A stretch of 64,000 nucleotides of DNA from Bin18 sp965242795 (GCA_965242795.1 OZ251505.1:3410001-3474000); one strand, 5' to 3'. Counted from the stretch's first letter, positions 52,321-61,201 are shown. Made by a program: numbers and translations. The notes: generated from the letters alone by a model not told the origin.

Positions 52321-53346
52321 ATGGCGAAAGCGTGGCACTGGCTCGTCGACAAGGCGGTCGGCATTCTCGTCGGTTTGCTTGGTATCTTGTTCGTACTGTT
52401 CCTGGCCGTCATGCTGTTCCAACAGGCTGAAACCTGGACGTTTGATCTTACAGGGTTGAAAGAAAAGCACGAGGTTTTGAAATTTCTCGGCATCGGGATG
52501 GGCGGCATTCTGCTCGCCTTGCAAGCCCTCGCTTCTCACAAGCGCGCCAAGGCGATGGAAGATACCGCCAACGCGCAGGTCGAAGCTAACCGGACCACTG
52601 AGCAAGGGCTGCGGCAGGAACGGCTGAAAAATGCCATTGAGCACCTCGGAAGCTCGTCTGCCTCTGTGCGTCTCGGTGGCACCTACGAACTTTTCCATCT
52701 GGCGAAAGATACCGAGAAGTGGCGTCAGACCGTTCTTGACATCCTCTGCGCCCATATACGTGGGACCCCGAGCGGAAAAGAATACAGAGAACAATATGAA
52801 GCGAGACCTTCAGAAGAAGTTCAAAGTCTGCTTACCTTGCTGTTTGTGGACGAGCCTGACGTTTTCGAAGGTCTCCACATAAACTTGTGGGGAAGCTGGC
52901 TGCATGGGGCTAGGCTGTTGGGTACGCAGTTACAGCGCGCCGACTTTGCCAAAGCACGACTGCGGGGAGCAACTCTTTCCGAGGCACAGTTACAAGGGGC
53001 CGATCTTACCCAGGCGAAGCTACATGGGGTTAGGTGTGAAAGAGAGGGTTCCGAGGGATTTGCGGAGAGGATGGACAAGCTTATCGGCCAGAATAGTGAT
53101 CTCTCCCGGGTGACTTTTACCGGTGGATTACAACGAGATAATGTGGATTCATTCGTCAAATGTTTGCCCGGTGAAGAAGAGAAGTTGTGGGAGCGATTGA
53201 GACTACACATCAACAAACCCGCAAGCAATGAATTGCCCAAAGACAGCGACGCCATCACCGGATTCTACACCGCCGAAGAAGCAGAACAATGGATCGCCGA
53301 GTACAACGAAGCAATGTCGGAAGTCCCGCAGGCAGACACTGACTGA
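52321..53346 (+). CDS. membrane-anchored pentapeptide-repeat protein
   Basis: A 341-residue protein. Two hydrophobic segments lie near the N-terminus (VGILVGLLGILFVLFLAVML, and GIGMGGILLALQALA). A helical region follows (LKNAIEHLGSSSASVRLGGT and YELFHLAKD), known from other pentapeptide-repeat proteins, and then a short pentapeptide run (ARLLGTQLQRADFAKARLRG continuing ATLSEAQLQGADLTQAKLHG). The function of this architecture is unknown. GC content is low for the window. Its stop overlaps the type III methyltransferase start (TGATG), so it is translationally coupled to a restriction-modification operon. The start is uncertain: ATG 52321 has GGGGAA upstream; ATG 52300 is possible. Confidence 0.75.
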   Translation: MAKAWHWLVDKAVGILVGLLGILFVLFLAVMLFQQAETWTFDLTGLKEKHEVLKFLGIGMGGILLALQALASHKRAKAMEDTANAQVEANRTTEQGLRQERLKNAIEHLGSSSASVRLGGTYELFHLAKDTEKWRQTVLDILCAHIRGTPSGKEYREQYEARPSEEVQSLLTLLFVDEPDVFEGLHINLWGSWLHGARLLGTQLQRADFAKARLRGATLSEAQLQGADLTQAKLHGVRCEREGSEGFAERMDKLIGQNSDLSRVTFTGGLQRDNVDSFVKCLPGEEEKLWERLRLHINKPASNELPKDSDAITGFYTAEEAEQWIAEYNEAMSEVPQADTD

Positions 53347-54884
53347 TGCCCACCCTCCACTGGCTGACCCGCGAAGAGGACATCCGCGCCGCCTCCCGTG
53401 CGCCGTATCGGCTGCTGGAGGAGGTGCCCGACCTGTCCGCGGGGGACGCGGACGCCGGCAACATGCTCGTGCAGGGCGACAATCTGGAGGCGCTCAAGGC
53501 GTTGCTGCCGTTCTATGCCGGGCGCGTGAAGTGCATCTACATTGACCCGCCGTACAATACCCGGTCGGCCTTCGAACATTACGACGACAATCTCGAACAT
53601 ACGCAGTGGTTGGCGATGATGTGGCCGCGACTCGAACTCCTGCGCGAACTGCTGGCGGAGGACGGCTCGGTCTGGGTCAATATCGACGATAATGAGACGC
53701 ATTATCTCAAGGTCGTCATAGATGAGATTTTCGGTCGTAAGAATTTTGTAGCAAATGTCGTTTGGCAAAAGAGAACTTCGCCTGATTTTCGAGCTGTTCT
53801 CGGCGACGGACACGACAATGTTCTCGTCTGTTCAAGAAATGCAGAATTGTTCCGTGAAAATGCGAACCTCCTTTCACTCAGCGAGCGTCAGAAACAGGAA
53901 TACAAAAACTCCGACCGTGATCCCCGCGGCCCTTGGGTCTCTCGAGACTTCAGCGCACAGGGTTATAGACCGAACCAAATGTATAAAATCGTCACGCCGG
54001 GCGGCGCCGAATACTGTCCACCGGAAGGGTCGTGTTGGAAAAATGTAGAAAGTGTTTTCTTGAAGCAGGTCGAAGAAGGAAGATTCTGGTTCGGGAAGGA
54101 CGGCAAAGGCGTGCCGCGCAGGAAGAATTACTTGTCCGAAGCGAAGGGCAGACAATCCTGGACGTGGTGGTCGAACGAAGAAGTGGGCAACACTCAAGAG
54201 GCGAAGCGAGAAATCATTGAATTGTTCGGGAAGTCCGAAGTCTTCGAGACTCCCAAACCCGAACGCCTCATCCAACGCATCCTCCACATTGCCACGAACT
54301 CCGGCGACCTCGTCCTCGACTCCTTTCTCGGCTCCGGCACCACGGCCGCGGTCGCGCACAAGATGGGCCGGCGCTGGATCGGCATCGAGATGGGCGGGCA
54401 CGCGGTCACCCACTGCGCGCCGCGGCTCGCCAAGATGATCGCGGGCGAACAGGGCGGCATCTCGAAAAGCGTGGACTGGCAGGGCGGCGGCGGATTCCGG
54501 TTCTATCGGCTGGGGCCGCCCGTGTTCGACGAAGACGGGCGGATTCGGCGGGACGTGCGCTTTCCGGTGCTGGCCGCGCACGTGTGGTTCGGCGAGACCG
54601 GCCACCCGTGGAGGAAGACGCGCCACGCCACGGGAGGGTCGCCGCTGCTCGGTGTGTACGACGGCTGCGCGTATGCCCTGCTGTACAACGGCATTCTGGG
54701 TGACAAACGGCCGGGCGGGGGCAACGTGCTGACGCGCGCCACGCTGAACGTCATCCGTGCGCAGATCGCCGCGCGATACGCCGGCTTCGACGGGCCGCTG
54801 GCCGTGTACGGCGAACGCTCGCTGCTGCGGAAGTCCACGCTCGACCGCGACGCATCGTGTTCAAGCAGACGCAGTACGAGGTGA
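53346..54884 (+). CDS. type III restriction-modification methyltransferase (Mod), C-terminus frameshifted
   Basis: A 512-residue beta-class adenine methyltransferase. Catalytic motif IDPPYNTRSAFEHYDDN is near residue 65 and SAM motif DSFLGSGTTAAVAHKMGRRW near 325; the recognition domain lies between. Bases about 53695-54265, coding for that recognition region, are far richer in A+T than the flanks, as expected for an exchanged specificity cassette. The last residues (RDASCSSRRSTR) are out of frame: shifting one base near 54850 restores IVFKQTQYEVKARE and a stop at 54896-54898, the expected ending. It is coupled to the pentapeptide gene by TGATG; Res follows after 217 bp. Confidence 0.88.
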   Translation: MPTLHWLTREEDIRAASRAPYRLLEEVPDLSAGDADAGNMLVQGDNLEALKALLPFYAGRVKCIYIDPPYNTRSAFEHYDDNLEHTQWLAMMWPRLELLRELLAEDGSVWVNIDDNETHYLKVVIDEIFGRKNFVANVVWQKRTSPDFRAVLGDGHDNVLVCSRNAELFRENANLLSLSERQKQEYKNSDRDPRGPWVSRDFSAQGYRPNQMYKIVTPGGAEYCPPEGSCWKNVESVFLKQVEEGRFWFGKDGKGVPRRKNYLSEAKGRQSWTWWSNEEVGNTQEAKREIIELFGKSEVFETPKPERLIQRILHIATNSGDLVLDSFLGSGTTAAVAHKMGRRWIGIEMGGHAVTHCAPRLAKMIAGEQGGISKSVDWQGGGGFRFYRLGPPVFDEDGRIRRDVRFPVLAAHVWFGETGHPWRKTRHATGGSPLLGVYDGCAYALLYNGILGDKRPGGGNVLTRATLNVIRAQIAARYAGFDGPLAVYGERSLLRKSTLDRDASCSSRRSTR

Positions 54885-54898
54885 AGGCGAGGGAATGA

Positions 54899-55115
54899 AT
54901 AGTGGTGAGTGGCTAGTGGTCAGTGAGGAGTTAGGGATCGGGCGCGGAATTCAAGCCGTACCGAGCCGAAACGCCCCTGCCGCGTCATTCCGGCGAAAGC
55001 CGGAATCCAGAGGGAGAGCCTGATGCAGGTGGGGACGACCGGATGATCCAGTATCCCCGTCTTCCCCCTCACCCCGACCCTCTCCCTCCAGGGGAGAGGG
55101 AGTAGGAATCGAATC
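54899..55115. repeat. repeats between mod and res
   Basis: A REP-like GTCATTCCGGCGAAAGCCGG element at about 54983-55016 and an A-family palindrome (CCCTCTCCCTCCAGGGGAGAGG) at about 55062-55106. No coding sequence. These elements separate two genes that normally sit close together. Confidence 0.6.
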
Positions 55116-57749
55116 ATGGAACTCAAACAATACCAGCGAGAGACGCTGGACGTGCTGCGCCGCTTCTTCGAGGAGGCGCGCGTCGCCGGGCCGAAGCACG
55201 CGTACGAGACCATCACCGGCGCGCCCGAATGCGCGGAGCGGCTGGGGCGTTACCGCGGGCCTTATACCGCGGCGCTGACCGATCTGCCGGAGGTGCCCTA
55301 CGTCTGTCTGCGGCTGCCGACCGGCGGGGGCAAGACGATCCTGGGCGCGCACGCGGTCCGTGTGGTGCGCGACGCGTGGATCGAGAAGGACTGGCCGCTG
55401 GTGCTGTGGCTCGCGCCCACGACCACCATCCGCCGGCAGACCGCGGAGGCGTTCAAGAAGGCCGGACATCCGTATCGGGAGGCGCTGGACGAGGCGTTCG
55501 GCGGGCGGGTGCGCGTGTTCGACATCACGGACTTCCCCCACATCCGCTCGCAGGACCTGCGCGACCACTGCTGCCTCGTGGTCGGCACCATCCAGACCTT
55601 GCGCGTGACCAACACCGAGGGCCGCAAGGTGTACGCCCACCACGAGGACCTGGAGCCGCACTTTGCCGCGGTGCCGGCGACGCGGCCCGGGCTGGAGCAA
55701 TTGGCCGGCGGAGGCGTCAAATTCTCGTTCGCCAACCTGCTGCATCTGCACCGGCCGCTGATGATCGTGGACGAGGCGCACAACGCGGTGACCGGCCTGA
55801 CGCGCGCCATGCAGACGCGCGTGAATCCGTGCGCCATCGTGGAGTTCACGGCCACGCCGCGGGCCAAGTCCAACATTCTGTACAGCGTGAGCGCGCAGGA
55901 ATTGAAGTGCGAGGAGATGATCAAGCTGCCGGCCATCCTGTCCGAGAACGACACGTGGCAGAACGCGGTGAACGGCGCGGTCGCCAAGCGCGCCGCACTG
56001 GCCGCGGTGGCGCAAGAGGAGCCCGGCGGCATCCGCCCCATCGTCCTGTTCCAGGCGCAGAAGAAGAACCAGGAGGTAACGGTCGAGGCGCTGAAACGGC
56101 ATCTGATCGACGTGGAGCAGGTGTCCGAAGACTGCATCGCGGTGGCCACCGGCGACCAACGCGAACTGGACGGCATCGACCTGTTCGACCCGCATTGCCC
56201 GATCGAGCACGTCATCACGGTCAAGGCGCTCAAGGAGGGCTGGGACTGTTCGTTCGCGTACGTGTTCTGTTCGGTCGCGCGCCTGCACAGCGCGCAGCAC
56301 GTGGAGCAGTTGTTCGGCCGCGTGCTGCGCATGCCCTTTGCCCGGCGCCGGCAAGCCGCGGAATTGAACCGAGCGTACGCCTACGCATCCGAGCCGAGCG
56401 TGGGGGAGGCCGCGAAGGCGCTGGTCGATAAGCTGGTGAACATGGGCTTTGAGGAGGACGAGGCGCAGGACAACGTGCAACTCGCCCTGCCCGCCGATGA
56501 CGCGGATGGCGGGCTGTTCGATCCGCCCGACCCGCCGACGTTCAGCCACACCGTGCCCGCGGCGCCGGCGACCGTAGCGGCGCTCGAAAGAATCGCGCAC
56601 GAACGGCTGACGGTCCGCCCGACCGCGGACGGAACCGTGGAGGTCTCCGTGACCGGCCCGGTGGACGACCGCTTGGAGGCCGCGATTTACGATGCAACCG
56701 GGGAAGCGGACCGCCAAGGAATTGCCGAGGCGATCGAACGCTATCGCGCTACGACCAGACCCTATTTATCTCCTGCGCAGCGGGGGGAATCGTTCACGGT
56801 CCCGCGTCTGGTCTGCGAGATTCAAGGCAACTTGGAGTGCGCCGATACGGACGTGTTCATGGAGTTCATCGACTGGTCGCCGCTGGCGTATCCGGCGCGG
56901 CTGGGCGAGCACGAATTCACGGTGCGCCAAACCGCGCGCAGCTTCGAGATCGACCTCGACGGCCGGCAGATCAGACATCAGTTCCTCGACGCGCAGGAGC
57001 AACTGGCGTTGAACGTCGCGGTGGAGGGCTGGACGCCGGAGCGCCTCGTGGTGTGGCTCGAACGGCAGGTCCGCGAGATCGACTTGGACCCAGCCGCCCT
57101 GCGGAAATGGCTGAGCGATCTCGTCCTCTCCCTCACCGACCTGCGCGGGATGTCGATTGCCGCGCTCATGCGCTGCAAATTCATCCTGGCACGCAAGGTC
57201 CGCGACAAGATCGCCGCCATGCGCCGGGAGGAGGAAGCCCGGGCGTATCAGCGGTACCTGTTCGCGCCGGAGGCCAAAGTCGAAACGACCTTCGACGCGG
57301 CGTTCGTCTTCCGGGACGGCATGTACGCGGACCAGCGGCGCTCCCGCGGACGCTGGAAGCCGAGCAAACATTTTGTCGGCCCCGACGCGGTGCCGGCCTT
57401 CGACGGCGCGGACGACGGCGAGGAAATGCAGTGCGCACAGGCGCTCGACCGCCTGCCGGAGGTGACGTACTGGATTCGCAACGTGGCGCGGCACCCGGCG
57501 TCGTTCTGGCTGCCGACCGCGGCGGGCAAGTTCTACCCGGACTTCGTAGCGCTGCTGAACGACGGGCGGCGGTTCGTCGTGGAGTACAAGGGCGCGCACA
57601 TCGCCGACGGGCCGGACACCGCGGAGAAGCGGGCGGTCGGCGCGTTGTGGGAGCAGCGCAGCGAAGAAAAGGGGCTGTTCCTCATGGCCGAGAAGGAGCG
57701 CGCCGGCCTGGGCGTCCGGGATCAGTTGCGGTCGAAAGTCGCGCGGTAG
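55116..57749 (+). CDS. type III restriction endonuclease subunit (Res)
   Basis: An 877-residue SF2 helicase-nuclease. Motif I is LRLPTGGGKTILG (GGGKT at 70-74), motif II MIVDEAHNAV, motif III VEFTATPRAKS, and motif VI HVEQLFGRVLRMPFARRR. The C-terminal nuclease core FYPDFVALLNDGRRFVVEYK shows the D...ExK pattern. With Mod it forms an ATP-dependent enzyme that cuts DNA between head-to-head unmethylated sites. The ATG at 55116 begins a typical MELKQYQRETLDVL. Its stop overlaps the convergent HigA-like gene by 28 bp. Confidence 0.92.
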   Translation: MELKQYQRETLDVLRRFFEEARVAGPKHAYETITGAPECAERLGRYRGPYTAALTDLPEVPYVCLRLPTGGGKTILGAHAVRVVRDAWIEKDWPLVLWLAPTTTIRRQTAEAFKKAGHPYREALDEAFGGRVRVFDITDFPHIRSQDLRDHCCLVVGTIQTLRVTNTEGRKVYAHHEDLEPHFAAVPATRPGLEQLAGGGVKFSFANLLHLHRPLMIVDEAHNAVTGLTRAMQTRVNPCAIVEFTATPRAKSNILYSVSAQELKCEEMIKLPAILSENDTWQNAVNGAVAKRAALAAVAQEEPGGIRPIVLFQAQKKNQEVTVEALKRHLIDVEQVSEDCIAVATGDQRELDGIDLFDPHCPIEHVITVKALKEGWDCSFAYVFCSVARLHSAQHVEQLFGRVLRMPFARRRQAAELNRAYAYASEPSVGEAAKALVDKLVNMGFEEDEAQDNVQLALPADDADGGLFDPPDPPTFSHTVPAAPATVAALERIAHERLTVRPTADGTVEVSVTGPVDDRLEAAIYDATGEADRQGIAEAIERYRATTRPYLSPAQRGESFTVPRLVCEIQGNLECADTDVFMEFIDWSPLAYPARLGEHEFTVRQTARSFEIDLDGRQIRHQFLDAQEQLALNVAVEGWTPERLVVWLERQVREIDLDPAALRKWLSDLVLSLTDLRGMSIAALMRCKFILARKVRDKIAAMRREEEARAYQRYLFAPEAKVETTFDAAFVFRDGMYADQRRSRGRWKPSKHFVGPDAVPAFDGADDGEEMQCAQALDRLPEVTYWIRNVARHPASFWLPTAAGKFYPDFVALLNDGRRFVVEYKGAHIADGPDTAEKRAVGALWEQRSEEKGLFLMAEKERAGLGVRDQLRSKVAR

Positions 57750-58075
57750 TCGGCCGGTTCCTCCGCGACCATCTGCGCCTGGGCGTCGATCGGCCCCGCG
57801 GCCGGCACCTCGTCTTCGATCAGTCCGCCTTTCCGACGTTCGACGACCGATAATTCGTAGGCGCTTTGCAGGTTCATCCAGAAAGCGGCGCCGGTGCCGA
57901 GATAGCGGCCGAGGCGGAGCGCGGTCTCGGCGGTGACGGCACGTCCGCCGCGCAGGATCGCGTTGATGCGGTTGGCCGGCACGCGAATGGCGAGCGCGAG
58001 CCGGTTGGCGCTCATGCGTCTGGCCTCCAACTCCGCGGCCAGTATCCGACCGGGATGCGTTTTTACTCGGGGCAT
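57722..58075 (-). CDS. higA: HigA/VapI-type antitoxin (XRE helix-turn-helix)
   Basis: A 117-residue protein: THPGRILAAELEARRMSANR, LALAIRVPANRINAILRG and TALRLGRYLGTGAAFWMNLQ, the standard HigA pattern. It should neutralise the HigB-like toxin encoded upstream and repress the operon. The start at 58075 follows CAGGAGGAAACACACC. A palindromic repeat lies in the 134-bp gap after the toxin gene, whereas higBA pairs are usually nearly contiguous. Its 3' end overlaps res by 28 bp, tail to tail. Confidence 0.9.
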   Translation of the reverse strand: MPRVKTHPGRILAAELEARRMSANRLALAIRVPANRINAILRGGRAVTAETALRLGRYLGTGAAFWMNLQSAYELSVVERRKGGLIEDEVPAAGPIDAQAQMVAEEPADYRATFDRN

Positions 58076-58145
58076 GGTGTGTTTCCTCCTGAACGGTTTG
58101 GGGACCGTAGTGTCTCGGCTTGAAACTCTCGGGCTCATGCATTGG

Positions 58146-58175
58146 TGTGAGGAGCCCTCCCCCAAAGGGGGAGGG
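58146..58175. repeat. palindromic repeat between higB and higA
   Basis: CCCTCCCCCAAAGGGGGAGGG is a short A-family element. It would form a hairpin in the higBA message and might act as an attenuator or as an RNA-stabilising structure. Confidence 0.55.
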
Positions 58176-58209
58176 GATTCGCTTTCTATCGGGAGGAACA
58201 AGGCTTTGT

Positions 58210-58497
58210 TCACCCTCTATGATAATCCTCGATCACGACTGTGTGGGCGTCCCCATCCGCGAAGCCGAACGTCACCCGCCAGCGCCCGTTGACCGTCATG
58301 GCCCATCGTCTGCGCATCGCGCCGGTCAGAGGATGAAGCCGGGCTGCTTGGAGTGCCCGTAGGGGCTCGAGCGAGGGCGCCGCGTCAAGCGCGTCGAGCA
58401 GCAGCATCGCCCGATCGTAATCCAGACCGCGAAACCCGCGCCGCCTCCCATCCTCGAACAGCCGACTGGTGTTACTGTCTCCGAATGAGCGAATCAC
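58210..58497 (-). CDS. higB: HigB/RelE-type toxin
   Basis: A 95-residue toxin: MIRSFGDSNTSRLFEDGRRR, LDALDAAPSLEPLRALQAAR, LHPLTGAMRRRWAMTVNGRW and RVTFGFADGDAHTVVIEDYH. This matches HigB ribosome-dependent mRNA interferases, including the C-terminal DYH. The start is a GTG at 58497, with no ribosome-binding site; predicted transcription begins at about the same position. Toxin-before-antitoxin order is normal for higBA. Confidence 0.9.
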   Translation of the reverse strand: MIRSFGDSNTSRLFEDGRRRGFRGLDYDRAMLLLDALDAAPSLEPLRALQAARLHPLTGAMRRRWAMTVNGRWRVTFGFADGDAHTVVIEDYHRG

Positions 58498-58498
58498 G

Positions 58499-58533
58499 AC
58501 GTCAGGTATATTACGTATGACGTCCTATGTCAA
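58499..58533 (-). promoter_or_regulatory. higBA promoter with overlapping inverted-repeat operator
   Basis: On the minus strand TTGACA is at 58533-58528 and TATACC at 58510-58505, separated by 17 bp. An imperfect palindrome with ACGTCA/TGACGT arms occupies 58499-58523, covering the -10 box and probable start site. It is a good candidate for the HigA operator. The GTG start lies 8 bases past the -10 box. Confidence 0.55.
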
Positions 58534-58823
58534 GCGTAAAATCCGTCATTCCCGAGCGGGTTGCTATCTGGAATTTCAGACTGTCCCCGATTGCGTAGGG
58601 GCAACCCCCTGTGGTTGCCCTGGGGGGAGGGGGCAGGCACCCTTCGCCCTTTCGACAAGCTCAAGGCACCGCAGGCTCAGGGACCACAGGGACCTCCCCC
58701 TACACGAGAGGCTCCCGCTCTTTCCTTACTCTCTGGATTCCCGCTTTCGCGGGAATGACGAAGGAGGGGTGCAAAAATGACAGAGAAAATGGGAACCGAG
58801 GCGCTGACGTATGCCGTGAGCGG
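58534..58823. repeat. three dispersed repeat families in one intergenic gap
   Basis: GTAGGGGCAACCCCCTGTGG (58596 on) of the 9145 family; CTTTCGACAAGCTCAAGGCA (about 58649 on) of the CTTCGA/GCTCA family; and CTGGATTCCCGCTTTCGCGG then GAATGACGA (58732-58762) of the REP family. No gene is seen. Confidence 0.6.
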
Positions 58824-60209
58824 CTACGTCTCCTGGTCGGGGAGGCGGTAGGCCGTGCCCTGGACGAGCCGCCGAGCGTCGTAGTTCCAGTGGCTCATCC
58901 ATTCTTCGATGACGGCGTAGGCCGGACACTGGCCGGCCCCGATCGCCTCGCTCAGCCGTTCCAGGTAGAGGGTTTCGTTGCGGCCGTCGGCGTTGCAGTC
59001 GTCGATCCGTTCCAGCCCCTGCCACGCGATCGCAACCAACTCCTTCGCCAAGTCGAGCAGCCGGATGCCCTGAACGCGCGCGCCCAACGCTTGGCGGTGG
59101 GCTTGGTGGTAGGCGTCGAGGCGCTCGTCCCAACTCCATTTCTTCACCAGGTCCCAGGCGGCCAGCAGGGGGTCGTCGTCGAAGAAGATGCCCTTGGTCA
59201 GCGCGGGCACGGCCAGCATGAAGTCGAGCGGCTGGCTGTCGAAGCAGCGGATCTCCAGATATTTCTTGATGCGCACCTCGGGGAACAGCGTGGTCAGGTG
59301 GATGCCCCAGTCCTCCAGGGTGGCGCGTTCGCCGTCGTGGCCCTCGGCCAGAAACGTGCGGAAGGTCAGGTGCGTCATGTCGATCCAGCGCCCGTTGCGC
59401 ACGATGAAGTACATGGGCACGCCGAGGGCGTATTCCGCATAGTCCTCGAAGGTCGGGGCGTCGGCGAAGGCGAACGGCAGCAGGCCGCAGCGGTGCGGGT
59501 CGGTGTCGGTCCAGACGTGGCCGCGCATGGTCATGAAGCCGTTCAGGCCGCCGTCCGACACGGGCGAGTTGGCGAACATGGCGGTCAGGACCGGCACGAG
59601 GCCCATGCCGGTCTTGAACTTCAGCATGGCGTCGGTCTCGTCGCTGAAGTCGAAGTTGACCTGGATGGACGCGGTCTGCTTCATCATGCGGTGCCCCAGG
59701 CCGCCGACGCGCGCCATGTACGGGGCCATGATCCGGTAGCGGGTCTTGGGGATCCACTGGACGTCGTCGAGCGAGCTGACCGGCTGGATGCCGAGGTTGA
59801 CGAAGTCGATGTCCAGCGCGTCCCCGGCCGCCAGTAGATGTTGCAGGAAGTGGCGCAACTCCTCGTCGGCGCAGTGGACGGTGTCGCACGGCTCGCCCGA
59901 CAGTTCGACCTGGGCACCGGGTTCCAGCGCGAGGTTGGCGCGCTCGCCCTGCAGCGCGATGACGTGGCCGGCCTCCTCCTGGGGCGTCCATTCGAGGCTG
60001 TCGGCCAGATCGTGCAGGATGCGCTCGATGCCGCGGCGGCCCGCATAGCGCGCGGCCCGACCGCTCTTGCGCGAGACGCCGAGCAGTTCGTACTCGGTGC
60101 CGATCCGCCAATCCTGTCGGGGTGTCGCGGCCTGGAAGAAGTATGCGACGAGTTGGGCGCGGTCCTCGATCACGAGGCCGGCGTCCGGGCTCTCGACGTA
60201 CTGCGACAT
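58824..60209 (-). CDS. gshA: glutamate-cysteine ligase, plant/proteobacterial type
   Basis: A 461-residue enzyme for the first step of glutathione synthesis, ligating Cys to the gamma-carboxyl of Glu with ATP. Family motifs: WRIGTEYELLGV, LEPGAQVELSGEPCDTVH, HRMMKQTASIQVNFDFSDET, LTAMFANSPVSDGGLNGFMT and KKYLEIRCFDSQPL. Length fits the plant-type group. The start at 60209 was chosen by homology; an in-frame upstream extension is made of dispersed repeat sequence. No glutathione synthetase gene is adjacent. It is near the persulfide dioxygenase and TauE genes on the same strand. Confidence 0.92.
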   Translation of the reverse strand: MSQYVESPDAGLVIEDRAQLVAYFFQAATPRQDWRIGTEYELLGVSRKSGRAARYAGRRGIERILHDLADSLEWTPQEEAGHVIALQGERANLALEPGAQVELSGEPCDTVHCADEELRHFLQHLLAAGDALDIDFVNLGIQPVSSLDDVQWIPKTRYRIMAPYMARVGGLGHRMMKQTASIQVNFDFSDETDAMLKFKTGMGLVPVLTAMFANSPVSDGGLNGFMTMRGHVWTDTDPHRCGLLPFAFADAPTFEDYAEYALGVPMYFIVRNGRWIDMTHLTFRTFLAEGHDGERATLEDWGIHLTTLFPEVRIKKYLEIRCFDSQPLDFMLAVPALTKGIFFDDDPLLAAWDLVKKWSWDERLDAYHQAHRQALGARVQGIRLLDLAKELVAIAWQGLERIDDCNADGRNETLYLERLSEAIGAGQCPAYAVIEEWMSHWNYDARRLVQGTAYRLPDQET

Positions 60210-60393
60210 TGCGGCAGGGTAGCCAGACGCCTGGGGGATGGCAAGGGTGAAGGGGGCGGGGGGAATTGTGGATTTTTGATTTTTGATTGTGGATTGCGAT
60301 GCACTGAGCTTGTCGAAGTGTGGATTTTTGATTGCGGATTGGGACATGCCGAACGTGTCGAAGTGCGGATTGGGGGTGGTAAATCGTGACGGC
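60210..60393. repeat. GATTGTGGATTG-type repeats before gshA
   Basis: Plus-strand units such as ATTGTGGATTTTTGATTTTTG, cut here as GATTGTGGATTGCGATG and GTGGATTTTTGATTGCGG, lie at about 60264-60385 together with TGAGCTTGTCGAAGTG of the CTTCGA family. The same unit type ends the synthetase gene at 26245-26287. Confidence 0.6.
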
Positions 60394-61143
60394 TCAGGAG
60401 AACAGTTGCCGGACGATGAAGAGGCTGACGGCGAACAAGAGGGCGGCGAAGGCGCGGTGCAGGATGTGCTGCGGGAGCCGGGCGCCGACCAGCCCGCCGG
60501 CGAGGCTGCCGGCTATGCCGAGGGTGGAAAAGAGGCCGATGACGTGCCAGTCGAGTTGGATCTGCAGCGCGGCGAGCACGTCGAGGTATTTGTAGAAACC
60601 GCTGTAGGATTTCAGCGCGATGATGACGAGGCTCGTCCCGACCGCGAGGGACATGGGCAGCCCGCCGAGCAGCACGAGCGCCGGCACGATCAGAAAGCCG
60701 CCGCCGACTCCGACGAAGCCGGTCAACATCCCGACTCCGAGCCCCTCCAGCCCGATCTTCCAACGGGCTTGGGGGGCGCGCGGGGCGTCGGGCGGGCGGA
60801 CGGGCCGCAGCATCAGGACCCCGGCGGCGCCGGTCAGCAGCGCGAACACGGCGAGTTGCAGCCGGCCGCTGGCGAACTGCGCGAGATACGCCCCGGCGTA
60901 CGTCCCGCCCATGCTCGGCAGGCCGAACAGGAGCACGCTCGTCCAGGCGACGTGGCGCCGCCTGACGTACGGGAGCGCGCCGAAGACGCTGATGGTGCCG
61001 ACGATGCCCAGCGAGCCGGCAATCGCGATCTTCTCGGGCTGGCCGACGAGATAGATCAGCACCGGCACGGTGAGCAGCGACCCGCCGGCGCCCAACAGTC
61101 CGAGGCTCAGCCCGATCGCCAACGCCCCCAGCCAGATCAGCAC
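60394..61143 (-). CDS. TauE/SafE family sulfite exporter-like permease
   Basis: A 249-residue membrane protein with about eight hydrophobic segments. It shows the duplicated TSUP motif LGLLGAGGSLLTVPVLIYL and GFVGVGGGFLIVPALVLLGG. Such carriers export sulfite, thiosulfate or organosulfonates. It starts with GTG at 61143 after AAGGAG, 58 bp downstream of the persulfide dioxygenase-rhodanese gene, so it is likely to remove the sulfite or thiosulfate that enzyme makes. Confidence 0.88.
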   Translation of the reverse strand: MLIWLGALAIGLSLGLLGAGGSLLTVPVLIYLVGQPEKIAIAGSLGIVGTISVFGALPYVRRRHVAWTSVLLFGLPSMGGTYAGAYLAQFASGRLQLAVFALLTGAAGVLMLRPVRPPDAPRAPQARWKIGLEGLGVGMLTGFVGVGGGFLIVPALVLLGGLPMSLAVGTSLVIIALKSYSGFYKYLDVLAALQIQLDWHVIGLFSTLGIAGSLAGGLVGARLPQHILHRAFAALLFAVSLFIVRQLFS

Positions 61144-61201
61144 CCGGGTCTCCTTTCAGGAATGCGTCCGCGGGCGTCGGGGTCCACGGGCCGGCCGGCG
61201 G

